Below are positions 18,618 to 25,941 of a DNA stretch of 64,000 nucleotides, piece after piece. Positions within the stretch are counted from its first letter, which is position 1. Every line of letters starts with the position of its first letter. The notes under the pieces were generated by a model. The model ran no database searches. It had not been told where the DNA came from and saw only the letters and a list, made by a program, of their open reading frames with translations. This stretch comes from Marivivens geojensis (GTDB lineage: Bacteria; Pseudomonadota; Alphaproteobacteria; Rhodobacterales; Rhodobacteraceae), in contig NZ_JALKCU010000001.1 of NCBI RefSeq assembly GCF_023540835.1, forward strand, positions 186,001 to 250,000. Reading direction: 5' to 3'. The position numbers were made by a program, and so were the translations under genes.

Positions 18618-19913
18618 ATGGAAGAGACAGTGGCCCCCAGATTACCTCGGTATGTATTCAAGCGCGCAAATGGGACGTTCCGGTACAAGCGGAATGTGCC
18701 ACTGGAGCTGAGAACGGTCATTCCAAAGGCAACGGTCTACAGGCAGCTGGGACGAACCTATCAGGAGGCGATGCTGGCGCTTCCGAAAGTCCATGCTGAG
18801 ATTGAGGCCCTGTTCGATCGAGAGCGGGGGACCAGTGACGAGGACAGAGCCCGGGCCATTGTGAGGGAACGCCTCGGTGAACGTCATGAGTCGATGTTCG
18901 TTGAGGGCGTGGTGGATCCGGAATGGGATGTGTTTGAGGACTTCCAAGAGCTGGCAGAGGACACGAGAGGTTTTGTCCCGAAGGGTGTTACGCAGCAACT
19001 GACCGCAGGTGCCTCAAAAGCACCCCCTATGAGCCTCAAGCGGGTCCTGGACACCTACTATGCCTACAAAGCAGAGGAGGCAGATGATGGGTTACGCACC
19101 CGAATTGAACGCCTCCGCAAAGACCTGATCCTGTGTCTGGGGAAGAACCGCTTCGAGTGGACGGAGCTGAAGGACATCACGCGGGCTGATATGAACAGCT
19201 ACCGAGACCTTCTGTTGGCGCGGATGTCCCCCAACTCGGTGAAGCGGAACGTGGGCACGCTGAAGGCGGCCATCAATCATGCGATCCTCGAGTATGACCT
19301 CGATATCCGTAACGTGCTGCAAGCCTTGCCGATCAAAGGGGCAGGGACCAGCAATACAGACCGCCTCCCCGTCACAGAGGAGCAACTAGCAAAGCTCTGG
19401 CCCGCCTATGCCAGCAACAAGACCGCCATAGTCCTTCTTACTGTGCTTACAGACACAGGAGCGCGGCTGTCAGAGATCACCGGACTGGTGGTCGAGGATG
19501 TGGATTTGGAAGCTCAGGTCCTCCACATCCGACCCAATAGCTACCGAAGGCTCAAGACCAAAACCTCTACCCGGAGTATCCCTCTGTCTCCCAGAGCCAC
19601 AGAGTGCTTGCAGGAGGCCATGGTTGGGCTCACCCAAGGGGCACCCATCTTCGAGACCTACGCTCAGCCTCGTGGCAATGATAAGGCCTCCGCCATGCTG
19701 ATGAAGCGGCTGAGGACTGTCATCACGGAAAAGAAGATCACCATCCACTCCCTGCGGCACCGAATGAAGGATCGCCTAAGGAACACAGGCTGCCCAGAAG
19801 CAATCTCCACCGCTCTCCTCGGCCATAGCAGCAACACCATCGCAGCCAACTATGGCTCAGGCTATGCCATCGAGGTCATGCGGGAGCACATGCAGAAGGC
19901 CTGGGGAGAGTAG
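18618..19913 (+). CDS. Tyrosine recombinase (integrase) of the tRNA-Thr island
   Basis: A 431-residue site-specific recombinase counted from ATG 18618 (MEETVAPRLPRYVF); the frame is open 25 codons earlier but those run into the arm-site array. An N-terminal DNA-binding part is followed by a SAM-like core-binding domain near residues 140-240 and the catalytic domain: Arg in TDTGARLSEITGL, the H-x-x-R box in IHSLRHRMKDRL, LLGHSS, and the nucleophile Tyr in NYGSGY. Being next to attL, it is the likely enzyme for integration and excision of the whole 16.5-kb element. It has no partner excisionase that I can recognise. Confidence 0.92.
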   Translation: MEETVAPRLPRYVFKRANGTFRYKRNVPLELRTVIPKATVYRQLGRTYQEAMLALPKVHAEIEALFDRERGTSDEDRARAIVRERLGERHESMFVEGVVDPEWDVFEDFQELAEDTRGFVPKGVTQQLTAGASKAPPMSLKRVLDTYYAYKAEEADDGLRTRIERLRKDLILCLGKNRFEWTELKDITRADMNSYRDLLLARMSPNSVKRNVGTLKAAINHAILEYDLDIRNVLQALPIKGAGTSNTDRLPVTEEQLAKLWPAYASNKTAIVLLTVLTDTGARLSEITGLVVEDVDLEAQVLHIRPNSYRRLKTKTSTRSIPLSPRATECLQEAMVGLTQGAPIFETYAQPRGNDKASAMLMKRLRTVITEKKITIHSLRHRMKDRLRNTGCPEAISTALLGHSSNTIAANYGSGYAIEVMREHMQKAWGE

Positions 19914-20042
19914 GTGCCCGATCCACTGGGCCATACCCCGGGGGAGGTCACACTCAGTACATCCCCTTCCACATCCCTCTAAGCCCAAGACATCAAAGGT
20001 CGATAAATACCGCCGCATAAAGAGGAAGTATGTGATGTTGTT

Positions 20043-20111
20043 GGTGCCCGGGGTATGACCCGGGTCCTACCCCTGTTGGGTCATAGGTCACTGCAGACCC
20101 AGTAGGGCACC
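20043..20111 (+). ncRNA. Candidate structured RNA, three-way junction
   Basis: Outer arms GGTGCCC (20043-20049) and GGGCACC (20105-20111) enclose a second stem TATGACCC (20054-20061) with GGGTCATA (20078-20085), which itself holds GGGT-CCT-ACCC, and a third stem GGTC (20086-20089) with GACC (20096-20099). A separate inverted repeat links CATACCCCGGG at 19932-19942 with CCCGGGGTATG at 20047-20057, which would compete with the outer fold. No open frame of note covers the region. It could be a small RNA, a leader element or only a terminator-like structure after the integrase gene. Confidence 0.35.
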
Positions 20112-20204
20112 ATGTATAGCCGACGCTAAAGAAGAACCCTTCCTGCGGAAGCTCTCATTCTTATGAATGATTACAGATAAAATGATCCCTCAGGGTTGGT
20201 GTCC

Positions 20205-20325
20205 CCAAACCCTTATATTTTATATATTACATATTATACATTATTCCTTATCCATTATGGATTATTCCTTATTATTTACATCTTATCAGTTACTTATTCA
20301 TTCTTATCCCTTTTCCACAGACGTC
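20205..20325. other. AT-rich stretch with a DnaA-box-like site
   Basis: The whole non-coding stretch 19914-20350 has two parts. The left is the structured region above; the right, from about 20205 to 20310, is far more AT-rich than anything else in the window. It contains ATTATTCCTTAT twice (from about 20240 and 20261) and ends in TTTTCCACAG at 20311-20320, which fits the relaxed DnaA box TTWTNCACA. This resembles an origin or an upstream promoter region for the gene at 20351. No replication initiator gene is recognised nearby. Confidence 0.35.
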
Positions 20326-20350
20326 ATTATGACAGAGAAAGTTATTGCCC

Positions 20351-21064
20351 ATGACCCAGTACATTCATCCCCAGTTTACCCCAGAGATCCTAACCACCTA
20401 CCAAGGCTACCACCTGCAGATCTTCTCCTCAGGACGGGCCAAGGTGACCCTCCAAGGAGAGGGCCGGTCTCAAGTGCATTACTATGCGGAGGCTCCTAAG
20501 CGAGACCGTGAGGCCTTGGCCCGCCAGAAAGCCCGGACAGGACAGGTCCTGCGGGACCACTATCGGATCGTGGATCAGCTCCTTGAGACGCTTCCTGATG
20601 GAAGGGTTCTGCGCTTTTATGAGCAGAGCAACCGTAACAATACAGCTGACAATGCCCATATGGTGGTGTCCATTGAGAGGGACTGTCTCTGGCTGGTGAT
20701 GGTTGAGGTGGTCCACACCTGGCACCTCCCCACACCTCTTGCCCAGCTTCTGCTCATGGGACAGGGCCCCAAGACGGGGGTGCCGAGTGTCTTTAACGAA
20801 TACATGTCGAGCCTCGAGCATGACTGGGAAGATGCTATCTTCGAGGTGGACCACTATCAGTATGGGGTCCGAGATCAGAGTCTATTGCAGGAGACTAGGC
20901 TCTCCCAAAAGACCCTAGCGCTCCAGACCGCGTCTCACCCCACTATGTCACCAGTGACCCCCAGAGAGCCACAGAGTGCTCCCTCTCGTACACAGCTGCA
21001 CCATGAATACCCTGATGGATCCCTCGTGGACCCCTATGAAGAGGTGCCCGCTCCTGAGGACTGA
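20351..21064 (+). CDS. Unrecognised island protein, ends at an in-frame TGA
   Basis: I do not recognise this 237-residue protein. It begins MTQYIHPQFTPEILTTYQGY, has a charged helical stretch (KRDREALARQKARTGQVLRDHY, in part, near residues 50-75), an aromatic middle part with VEVVHTWHLPTPLAQLL, and an acidic proline-containing tail ending in YEEVPAPED. There is no signal peptide or clear membrane segment. The frame continues without another stop for 83 codons beyond the TGA at 21062-21064 with similar acidic composition, so the annotated end may be a nonsense mutation. Its start could also be TTG at 20345; neither start has a strong ribosome site. Confidence 0.6.
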   Translation: MTQYIHPQFTPEILTTYQGYHLQIFSSGRAKVTLQGEGRSQVHYYAEAPKRDREALARQKARTGQVLRDHYRIVDQLLETLPDGRVLRFYEQSNRNNTADNAHMVVSIERDCLWLVMVEVVHTWHLPTPLAQLLLMGQGPKTGVPSVFNEYMSSLEHDWEDAIFEVDHYQYGVRDQSLLQETRLSQKTLALQTASHPTMSPVTPREPQSAPSRTQLHHEYPDGSLVDPYEEVPAPED

Positions 21065-21316
21065 GCGCTCACCCGAGCTGAGGCGGTTCCACTCTTCCGT
21101 TCTGCTGATGCACAGCCACTGAGAGAGGACAGCGAGGTCTGGGAGAACCCCTATGACGATCCGATCTTCTTTGTGCCTGACCCAGACCCGCAAGACCTGG
21201 ACGACTACTTGCACACTGAAGACACCGTCTCGGAGCGTGGTCACACAACGACCATAGGCAAGTCCACCCTCTACACCGGGACTGCGCTCTGGGAGCAGGT
21301 GGTGGGCTCACAATGA
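21065..21316 (+). pseudogene. In-frame continuation of the preceding gene after the TGA
   Basis: Directly after the TGA at 21062-21064 the same frame stays open for 83 codons up to TGA 21314-21316. It has no ATG and no ribosome site of its own. The translation is acidic and proline-rich, with VWENPYDDPIFFVPDPDP followed by QDLDDYLHTED, like the end of the part before the stop (DPYEEVPAPED). The simplest reading is a 321-codon gene broken by one nonsense change; stop-codon readthrough is the alternative. Confidence 0.5.
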
Positions 21317-21656
21317 AAGACTGAGACAACAGAGAGTAATTGAAGAGCTGGATTAGGCCTTGCGATGGTTTTAGGAGCAAGAGTTGCTTTGCGCCTTCCT
21401 TCGCATCACTTGCTACCTCCCGCCACGATAGCGTCCGGGACCACTGTACCGCTTCGCCTAGCCGCTGTCTCTTGCCCCCGTCCCAAGTCCAGAAAAGTGG
21501 AACGATATCATCACAATAGGGGTGCTTTTGTGGCAAAATCTGCTGGAGATCTTTTGGGACGGGACTGAATCTTTATCGACGGTTTGTGGTTTTACCTGGT
21601 GCTGTCCTGCCATCTCGTGAGGCGCGGAGTTCCCCCAAACCGGTCCATTATGCGTC

Positions 21657-21762
21657 AACTGTCCAAAAAACTGTCCAGGAAACTGTCCAAAAATATCTGA
21701 GTTTTGGACAGACCGTTTCCCATAAGATCAATGGCTTAGAGCCAAAACTGTCCAACTGTCCA
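21657..21762 (+). repeat. AACTGTCCA array with 12-bp period
   Basis: AACTGTCCA occurs at 21657, 21669 and 21681, exactly 12 bp apart, then inverted as TTTTGGACAG at 21702-21711, and again direct at 21746 and 21754. The reverse complement of the GGGACCAGTTTC element at attL reads GAAACTGGTCCC, which resembles AAACTGTCC. Array spacing and motif thus look like a second, diverged set of integrase arm sites, about 1 kb upstream of the second recombinase gene. Confidence 0.6.
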
Positions 21763-22053
21763 AGCCACTTCACTCATACCAATAGGTTTGGGTGACTCTG
21801 TTCATGGGTTGGGTGCTCTCATGCTGGTGGTCCCTGTCGTCTGGTGCATCCCCACCCTAGGGCAGTCCCCTCAGCTCGTGGTCTCTTGCTGTCCTGTGTG
21901 GCGCTGCTGATCCTCTCCATAGAGGTCGGTGACCAAGGGACCTGTCACATCTGCTCATACCCCCACTTTGCGTTCACTGATCTTGTCGGTGGGGGCATGA
22001 GAGAGCTGGTGTGCATACTGCAGAAGCAGAGTTTGCCCTGCCCCGGTGTCCCA

Positions 22054-22140
22054 CTGTCCCAGGGTTGGTCATTGGCCTTGGTTTACTCGACCTTTGGCTG
22101 GGACAGCGAAGTGTACCCTCTGTCCCAGGGTTGGTGTCCC
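22054..22140 (+). repeat. Repeat CTGTCCCAGGGTTGGT, two direct copies with an inverted core
   Basis: CTGTCCCAGGGTTGGT is present at 22054-22069 and 22120-22135, with CTGGGACAG (the inverse of its first nine bases) at 22098-22106 between them. The part CAGGGTTGGTGTCCC at 22126-22140 is also found at 20191-20205, next to the AT-rich stretch. The function is unknown; it may be a recombinase or regulator site. Confidence 0.5.
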
Positions 22141-22207
22141 ATCCCCCCCTCAGAACTGAGGAGTTTTGAGCATCTATGATGGTGACAACCCATCATGGAG
22201 AACGCTT

Positions 22208-22444
22208 ATGTTTACCTCACTCACACTGCTCGCCTGTGCGGGCGGTGCCCTTCGTCTTGGCCTGGGACTGGTCTTGTACCAGAAGACCCGGGTCGTCTTG
22301 TCTGTCCCTCAGGTACTGGCAGGTGCGCTTGTTGTTTTGGCGGGCCTGCCTGACGTTCTGAAGCCTGTGCCGTTCCCTCTCCCACCGGGACTGGTGCTGG
22401 GCTTTCTCTTGCCGGATCTCTTGTTCGCGAGGTCGGCAAAATGA
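22208..22444 (+). CDS. Small hydrophobic membrane protein
   Basis: A 78-residue protein from ATG 22208, with two likely membrane helices: about residues 3-24 (SLTLLACAGGALRLGLGLVL) and 32-48 (VPQVLAGALVVLAGLP), and a proline-rich hydrophobic end. Not recognised. Its stop overlaps the next ATG as ATGA at 22441-22444, so the two small genes are translationally coupled, and they are followed by the second recombinase gene. Small membrane proteins in such positions can be holin-like, toxin-like or immunity proteins; nothing in the sequence decides between these. Confidence 0.5.
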   Translation: MFTSLTLLACAGGALRLGLGLVLYQKTRVVLSVPQVLAGALVVLAGLPDVLKPVPFPLPPGLVLGFLLPDLLFARSAK

Positions 22445-22638
22445 CAGAGCGCGATCTTTCCCTCACCTCCGGCTGCATCGTTGTGATTGCCGCCTTCGAT
22501 GACGTCCCCGAACATACCTTCCGCGTGGAGGAGGTGTTCGAGGACTGTGTCACCGGGATCGCCCTCACGGGTCCTCTTGCAGGAGAGTACGGAGAGCCAG
22601 ACCTCTCGCTCATCCTGCAGGTGCTCCCGAGCACGTAA
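22441..22638 (+). CDS. Small acidic protein coupled to the preceding gene
   Basis: A 65-residue acidic protein (MTERDLSLTSGCIVVIAAF at the N-terminus, GPLAGEYGEPDLSLILQVL near the end) whose beta-strand-like pattern suggests a small barrel domain. Not recognised. It starts inside the stop of the small membrane protein gene. The pair has no promoter that I can point to. Codon use matches the two recombinase genes, not the GC-rich cargo to the right. Confidence 0.5.
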   Translation: MTERDLSLTSGCIVVIAAFDDVPEHTFRVEEVFEDCVTGIALTGPLAGEYGEPDLSLILQVLPST

Positions 22639-22667
22639 CCGCAACAGCCAAAACCCGTCAGTTCGGT

Positions 22668-22752
22668 CTTCAGGGGTCTGCCTAGTCCCTGAAGGCCTCT
22701 GACACGCATCACAAAATCCCACCTCACAGCACAAACCGGGGCCGCTGCCCCG
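22668..22752 (+). promoter_or_regulatory. Leader of the second recombinase gene with two hairpins
   Basis: CTTCAGGG (22668-22675) pairs with CCCTGAAG (22687-22694). A second hairpin CGGGGC-CGCT-GCCCCG occupies 22737-22752 and is followed at once by the ribosome site AAAGGAGA (22753-22760) and ATG 22765. A stable hairpin touching the ribosome site could influence translation of the recombinase. Confidence 0.4.
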
Positions 22753-22764
22753 AAAGGAGACCTC

Positions 22765-24111
22765 ATGTCGACACGTATTACGTATGCCAGCCTCCAGCAT
22801 AACACTTGGGTCTATCGCCGGACCTACCCGAGGCACCTACAGCCCCTCTTGGGCTCATCCCTGAAGCAATCCCTCAAGACCACCGATGCCCGGGTCGCCA
22901 AGGCACGGGTCGAGGAGCTGAATGCCACCTTCGCCAAGGTGGTGTCCGAAGCGGAGGCATCCCTGACGGATGAGAAGAAGAACGGCGTACTACATCCACA
23001 GACCACCTCATCCACCAGCACACCTGCAACCACCCCTGACACTCATACAGTTCAGCTGAAGGTCACACGTCCCCGCTATGCCCGTGTCTTGCTCCGAGGG
23101 GATAAGACCGTGGCTGAGATGGCCAAGGCCTATCTGGAGGAGCAGTGCCAGCGTCTGCGTCCTGGGAGCTACAAGTCGGTGCGCTTTGCGATGGAGCTGC
23201 TGACCTCTCACCTGGGGACCACATCCCTGAATGCCCTCACACTTGCACAGGGGAGAGAGGTCCTCAGCTTGATCAGTCGTCTTTCCCCCAACATCCGCAA
23301 GTACCGGGTGGCCTGGGGACAACCCCTGACCCAGCTGGCACGCCTGTCAGGGGAGCTGGAAAGCCAAACCCTGACCGCCAAGACCCAAGGGCGGATCTGG
23401 GAGCAGATGACAGGGTTCCTGACCTGGGCGGTCCAACAGGGGGAGCTCTCTGCCAACCCTTGGGAGAGGCTCACTCTTCTCGCCACCGAGAGGTCAGAGA
23501 CGAAGCCCCATGCGGTCTTGACGGATGAGCAGGTTGGTCTGCTGCTCCAGACGGTCAGCAGACAGTCCCAGGTCTATGGGGCACTGCTCTTTGGTCTTCT
23601 CGCAGGACTACGCTCCGGGGAGATCTGTGGCCTGACCTGGGGTGACATTCGATCGAAAGGCAACCTTGGCCGGTTTGTCTGCGTTCGACCCAACCAGCAC
23701 AGACCGTTGAAGTCGAAAGCGGCAGAACGGGAGGTTCCCCTGCATCCCACGCTTGAGGCCTATCTCGATCGGAGGAGCCCAGCCTCATCCCTCAGCACCA
23801 CCGACACCCCTGAGGACCGTCTCTTCCCACGTCTGACCGTCGATCGGGTGGTGAAGGCCTATGCCAAGCTGAGGACCCAGCATCCGACCCTCCAAGGCAC
23901 GGTGTTCCACTCTACCCGCAAGTGGTTCGTCACCCAGTGCGAACGCACAGGCACCCCGGAGCACTTCACCGCCACCCTCGTCGGTCACGCCTCCGCCCGC
24001 TCCGCCAACAGGCTCACCTACGGGCTCTACTCCGGCGGTATCTCCGATGAGCAGAAGCGGAGGATTATCGATGGGGTGAGGTTGCCAGTGCCAACCGGAG
24101 CGGAAGAGTGA
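22765..24111 (+). CDS. Second tyrosine recombinase
   Basis: A 448-residue tyrosine recombinase with an excellent ribosome site (AAAGGAG, 22753). The N-terminus (SLQHNTWVYRRTYPRHLQP) is of the type that reads a short beta-sheet DNA-binding domain. The catalytic residues are seen as Arg in LLAGLRSGEICGLTWGD, the H-x-x-R box in VFHSTRKWFVTQ, LVGHAS, and Tyr in LTYGLYSGG. It is only distantly similar to the first recombinase, so it is not a recent duplicate. Its own attachment site is not obvious; it may belong to an earlier element fused into this island or act on the AACTGTCCA array region. Confidence 0.92.
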   Translation: MSTRITYASLQHNTWVYRRTYPRHLQPLLGSSLKQSLKTTDARVAKARVEELNATFAKVVSEAEASLTDEKKNGVLHPQTTSSTSTPATTPDTHTVQLKVTRPRYARVLLRGDKTVAEMAKAYLEEQCQRLRPGSYKSVRFAMELLTSHLGTTSLNALTLAQGREVLSLISRLSPNIRKYRVAWGQPLTQLARLSGELESQTLTAKTQGRIWEQMTGFLTWAVQQGELSANPWERLTLLATERSETKPHAVLTDEQVGLLLQTVSRQSQVYGALLFGLLAGLRSGEICGLTWGDIRSKGNLGRFVCVRPNQHRPLKSKAAEREVPLHPTLEAYLDRRSPASSLSTTDTPEDRLFPRLTVDRVVKAYAKLRTQHPTLQGTVFHSTRKWFVTQCERTGTPEHFTATLVGHASARSANRLTYGLYSGGISDEQKRRIIDGVRLPVPTGAEE

Positions 24112-24114
24112 GGT

Positions 24115-24130
24115 AGGGACCGCCGTCCCT
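24115..24130 (+). terminator. Short hairpin after the second recombinase gene
   Basis: AGGGAC-CGCC-GTCCCT directly after the stop, six perfect pairs, no T-run. A weak terminator or a processing site. The rest of 24131-24375 holds no gene; the change to GC-rich cargo takes place near 24.36 kb, after a short AT-rich patch at 24320-24345. Confidence 0.35.
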
Positions 24131-24375
24131 CCGACGTAACCCCAACACAACACCCCGTTCGGTATCTCCATGTGAGGTATCGGGCGGGGGCAAATGAGAT
24201 ATTTTTTTGCACAAGGGCGGGGAGCGGATAGTCGCTGCGATGCGCGGTTCTATGAACGCGTCTCTAAAGCAGCCATTCGATGGATGGGATGGAGCTGACG
24301 CCGAATCTGACCCGAATCAAGTGATTGATTTAAATATATAATAACGCCCCAGCATGCACTCTTGCGCAAGCCCCT

Positions 24376-24702
24376 TCAGGCGGCCCGTGGCGCCGCGAGG
24401 ATGACGAAGGCGCCGATGAGGCAGAGGGCCGCACCGACCAGGTCCCAGCCATCCGGCCTCTGCCCCTCGGCGGTCCACATCCAGAGCAGCGATGCGGCGA
24501 TGTAGACCCCGCCATAGGCGGCGAAGGCGCGTCCGGCCAAGCCCACCTCGACCTGCGCGAGGAGCCAGCCGAAGGCCGCGAGGCTCGCCACGCCCGGCAG
24601 AAGCCAGAGCGCGGAGGCGCCGCTCCGCCACCAGGCCCAGACGGCAAAGCAGCCGGCGATCTCGGCCAGCGCGGCCAGCGGGTAGATCACGGCGGCCGGC
24701 AC
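24376..24702 (-). CDS. YnfA family (UPF0060) small multidrug-resistance-like membrane protein
   Basis: A 108-residue inner-membrane protein with four helices. The start GTG at 24702 gives the usual family length and begins 1 bp after the merR stop; an ATG at 24741 inside merR is the alternative. Family phrases seen are [33 protein letters not shown] and [16 protein letters not shown]. YnfA is distantly related to SMR exporters and its substrate is debated. It is downstream of merR in the same transcription unit, so it is probably under MerR control. Confidence 0.88.
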   Translation of the reverse strand: MPAAVIYPLAALAEIAGCFAVWAWWRSGASALWLLPGVASLAAFGWLLAQVEVGLAGRAFAAYGGVYIAASLLWMWTAEGQRPDGWDLVGAALCLIGAFVILAAPRAA

Positions 24703-24703
24703 G

Positions 24704-25129
24704 TCAGGCCCCGGTCTGGTGGTCGGCGAGGCAGGCGCCATGGTCGCGCAGGACCTCGAGAACCCGGCAATCCGAGATGGTCTCCCGGCTGCATTCCCGC
24801 AGCATCCGCTTCAGTTCCGTGCGCAGCGCCTCCAGCCGGGCGATCCGGGCCTCGACCTCCTTGAGCTGGCGATGCGCGATGACATCCACCTCGGCGCAGG
24901 AGCGGGGGGGGTTGTCGGAGAGGTTCAGGAGCTCGCGGATCGCTTCGAGCGTGAACCCGAGCTGGCGCGCGTGCCGGATGAAGGCGAGCCGGTCGAGGTC
25001 GGCATTGCCGTAGCGCCGCTGCCCGCCTTCGGTCCGTCCCGGCTCGGGCAGAAGCCCGATCTGCTCGTAGTATCGGATGGTCTGCACCTTGGTGCCGGTG
25101 CGCTTGGCGAGCGTGCCGATGGCGAGCAT
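24704..25129 (-). CDS. MerR family metal-responsive regulator (Zn/Cd/Pb type)
   Basis: A 141-residue MerR protein from ATG 25129 ([20 protein letters not shown]), with a ribosome site AGGAGG before it. After the winged helix and the dimerisation helix, metal-ligand candidates are Cys78 (SCAEVD), Cys113 and Cys121 (CSRETISDC), and Cys133. A cysteine at the start of the dimer helix marks sensors of divalent ions (Cd, Pb, Zn, Hg); CueR-type copper sensors have serine there. The loop spacing C-x7-C, however, equals that of CueR. The nearby ATPase is of the divalent type, which supports Zn/Cd/Pb sensing. It is divergent from the sco-pcuAC-sco genes. Confidence 0.85.
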   Translation of the reverse strand: MLAIGTLAKRTGTKVQTIRYYEQIGLLPEPGRTEGGQRRYGNADLDRLAFIRHARQLGFTLEAIRELLNLSDNPPRSCAEVDVIAHRQLKEVEARIARLEALRTELKRMLRECSRETISDCRVLEVLRDHGACLADHQTGA

Positions 25130-25146
25130 GTGGGGCCTCCTGATTG

Positions 25147-25183
25147 CTACAGCGATTGTAGGTTTTGCCATCGGCACATACAA
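25147..25183 (-). promoter_or_regulatory. merR promoter with overlapping dyad
   Basis: On the minus strand TTGTAT (25183-25178) and TACAAT (25160-25155) are separated by 17 bp, a normal spacer. A dyad CTACA-N5-TGTAG at 25147-25161 overlaps the -10 element, so MerR binding should repress its own gene. Confidence 0.6.
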
Positions 25184-25231
25184 GGGTGCTCACGAATGCG
25201 TCATGACGGCTGCCCCAGTTCAAAAAAGTGC

Positions 25232-25263
25232 TTGAACCTCTACCTACTGTAGCTTGTAGGTAG
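25232..25263 (+). promoter_or_regulatory. MerR-type promoter of the sco-pcuAC-sco genes
   Basis: TTGAAC (25232-25237) and TAGGTA (25257-25262) are 19 bp apart, the overlong spacer typical of MerR-activated promoters. Between and across them lies a perfect inverted repeat, CTACCTAC (25240-25247) and GTAGGTAG (25256-25263). The first sco gene starts 37 bp downstream. Confidence 0.78.
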
Positions 25264-25299
25264 CCGCCAAATCGAAGAATTGCGAGGCTTTCCGGGCGG

Positions 25300-25905
25300 A
25301 TGACAAGACTACAGAAAGGATTGTGGGCGGCGGTTGCCGTCGCCGCGCTCGGCGCGGGGGCACAGGCCGTGATGGAATCGCGCGCGCCGGAGGTCGCCAC
25401 AAGCGCCGCGTCCTTGGTGGTGGCCGAGTTCGAATTGACGGGCCATGACGGCGTTGTCCGCACCGAGGAGGATTTCTGGGGCAAGTGGACCCTCGTTTTT
25501 TTCGGCTTCACGAACTGCCCCGACATCTGCCCGACCACGCTGGCGGAGATCGCGCAGGTCATGGACGACCTCGGCCCGCAGGCTGACGCGGTGCAGCCGC
25601 TCTTCATCTCGGTGGACAGCGACCGTGACCGGCCGATGGATCTGGCCGAATACGTGCCGCTGTTTCATCCGTCGATCCTGGGCCTAACCGGCACGCCCGA
25701 CCAGATCGAGGCCGCCGCCGCGTCCTTCAAGATCTTCTACGAGCGCGTGCCGGAGGAGGACGCGCCCGACGGCTACATGATGGGCCATACGAGCCAGGTC
25801 TTCCTCTTCGACCCGGATGGCGGCTTCGTGCGGCTCTACGGCTACGGCACGCCCGCCCCGGAGATCACATCGGACCTTAGCGCGCGGATCGACGCGCGGA
25901 ATTAG
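25300..25905 (+). CDS. Sco family copper chaperone, first of two in the island
   Basis: A 201-residue Sco1/SenC protein with an N-terminal membrane anchor or signal (residues 7-24) and copper ligands Cys73 and Cys77 (NCPDICPTT) and His163 (MMGHTSQ). Such proteins carry Cu(I)/Cu(II) in the periplasm or act as thiol-disulfide reductases for the CuA site. It heads a three-gene unit with pcuAC and a second sco gene behind a MerR-type promoter. The sequence differs widely from the chromosomal SenC at 8055 and is much richer in GC, so it came with the island. Confidence 0.9.
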   Translation: MTRLQKGLWAAVAVAALGAGAQAVMESRAPEVATSAASLVVAEFELTGHDGVVRTEEDFWGKWTLVFFGFTNCPDICPTTLAEIAQVMDDLGPQADAVQPLFISVDSDRDRPMDLAEYVPLFHPSILGLTGTPDQIEAAAASFKIFYERVPEEDAPDGYMMGHTSQVFLFDPDGGFVRLYGYGTPAPEITSDLSARIDARN

Positions 25906-25941
25906 AGTTCTCAAGGATGCCCCAAATGACATGGAGACGAA

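Larger units (their letters stand above)
21317..22207. other. Long stretch without a convincing gene, rich in short repeats
   Basis: No open frame here has both a ribosome site and protein-like composition on the plus strand. It holds one further GGGACCACT at 21437-21445, the AACTGTCCA array (21657-21762) and the CTGTCCCAGGGTTGGT repeats (22054-22140). A minus-strand frame from 21536 reads fairly like protein for its first 60 codons (including PYCDDIVPLFWTWDGGK) and could be a gene fragment; I could not name it. The content fits a junction between two successively acquired segments. Confidence 0.45.

Noticed and set aside
21069-21536. 155-codon minus-strand frame as a gene
   Set aside because: Its first 60 codons look somewhat protein-like, but no start signal and no family is seen, and its second half runs antisense to the readthrough segment of the unknown gene; kept only as a possible fragment.
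21657-21762. Short regular repeats as a CRISPR array
   Set aside because: Repeat units are 9-12 bp with 3-bp gaps, there are no spacers of 30 bp and no cas genes in the window.
21844-22179. 111-codon plus-strand frame as a membrane protein
   Set aside because: No ribosome site, and its SQGW-containing repeat is only the translation of the CTGTCCCAGGGTTGGT DNA repeat.
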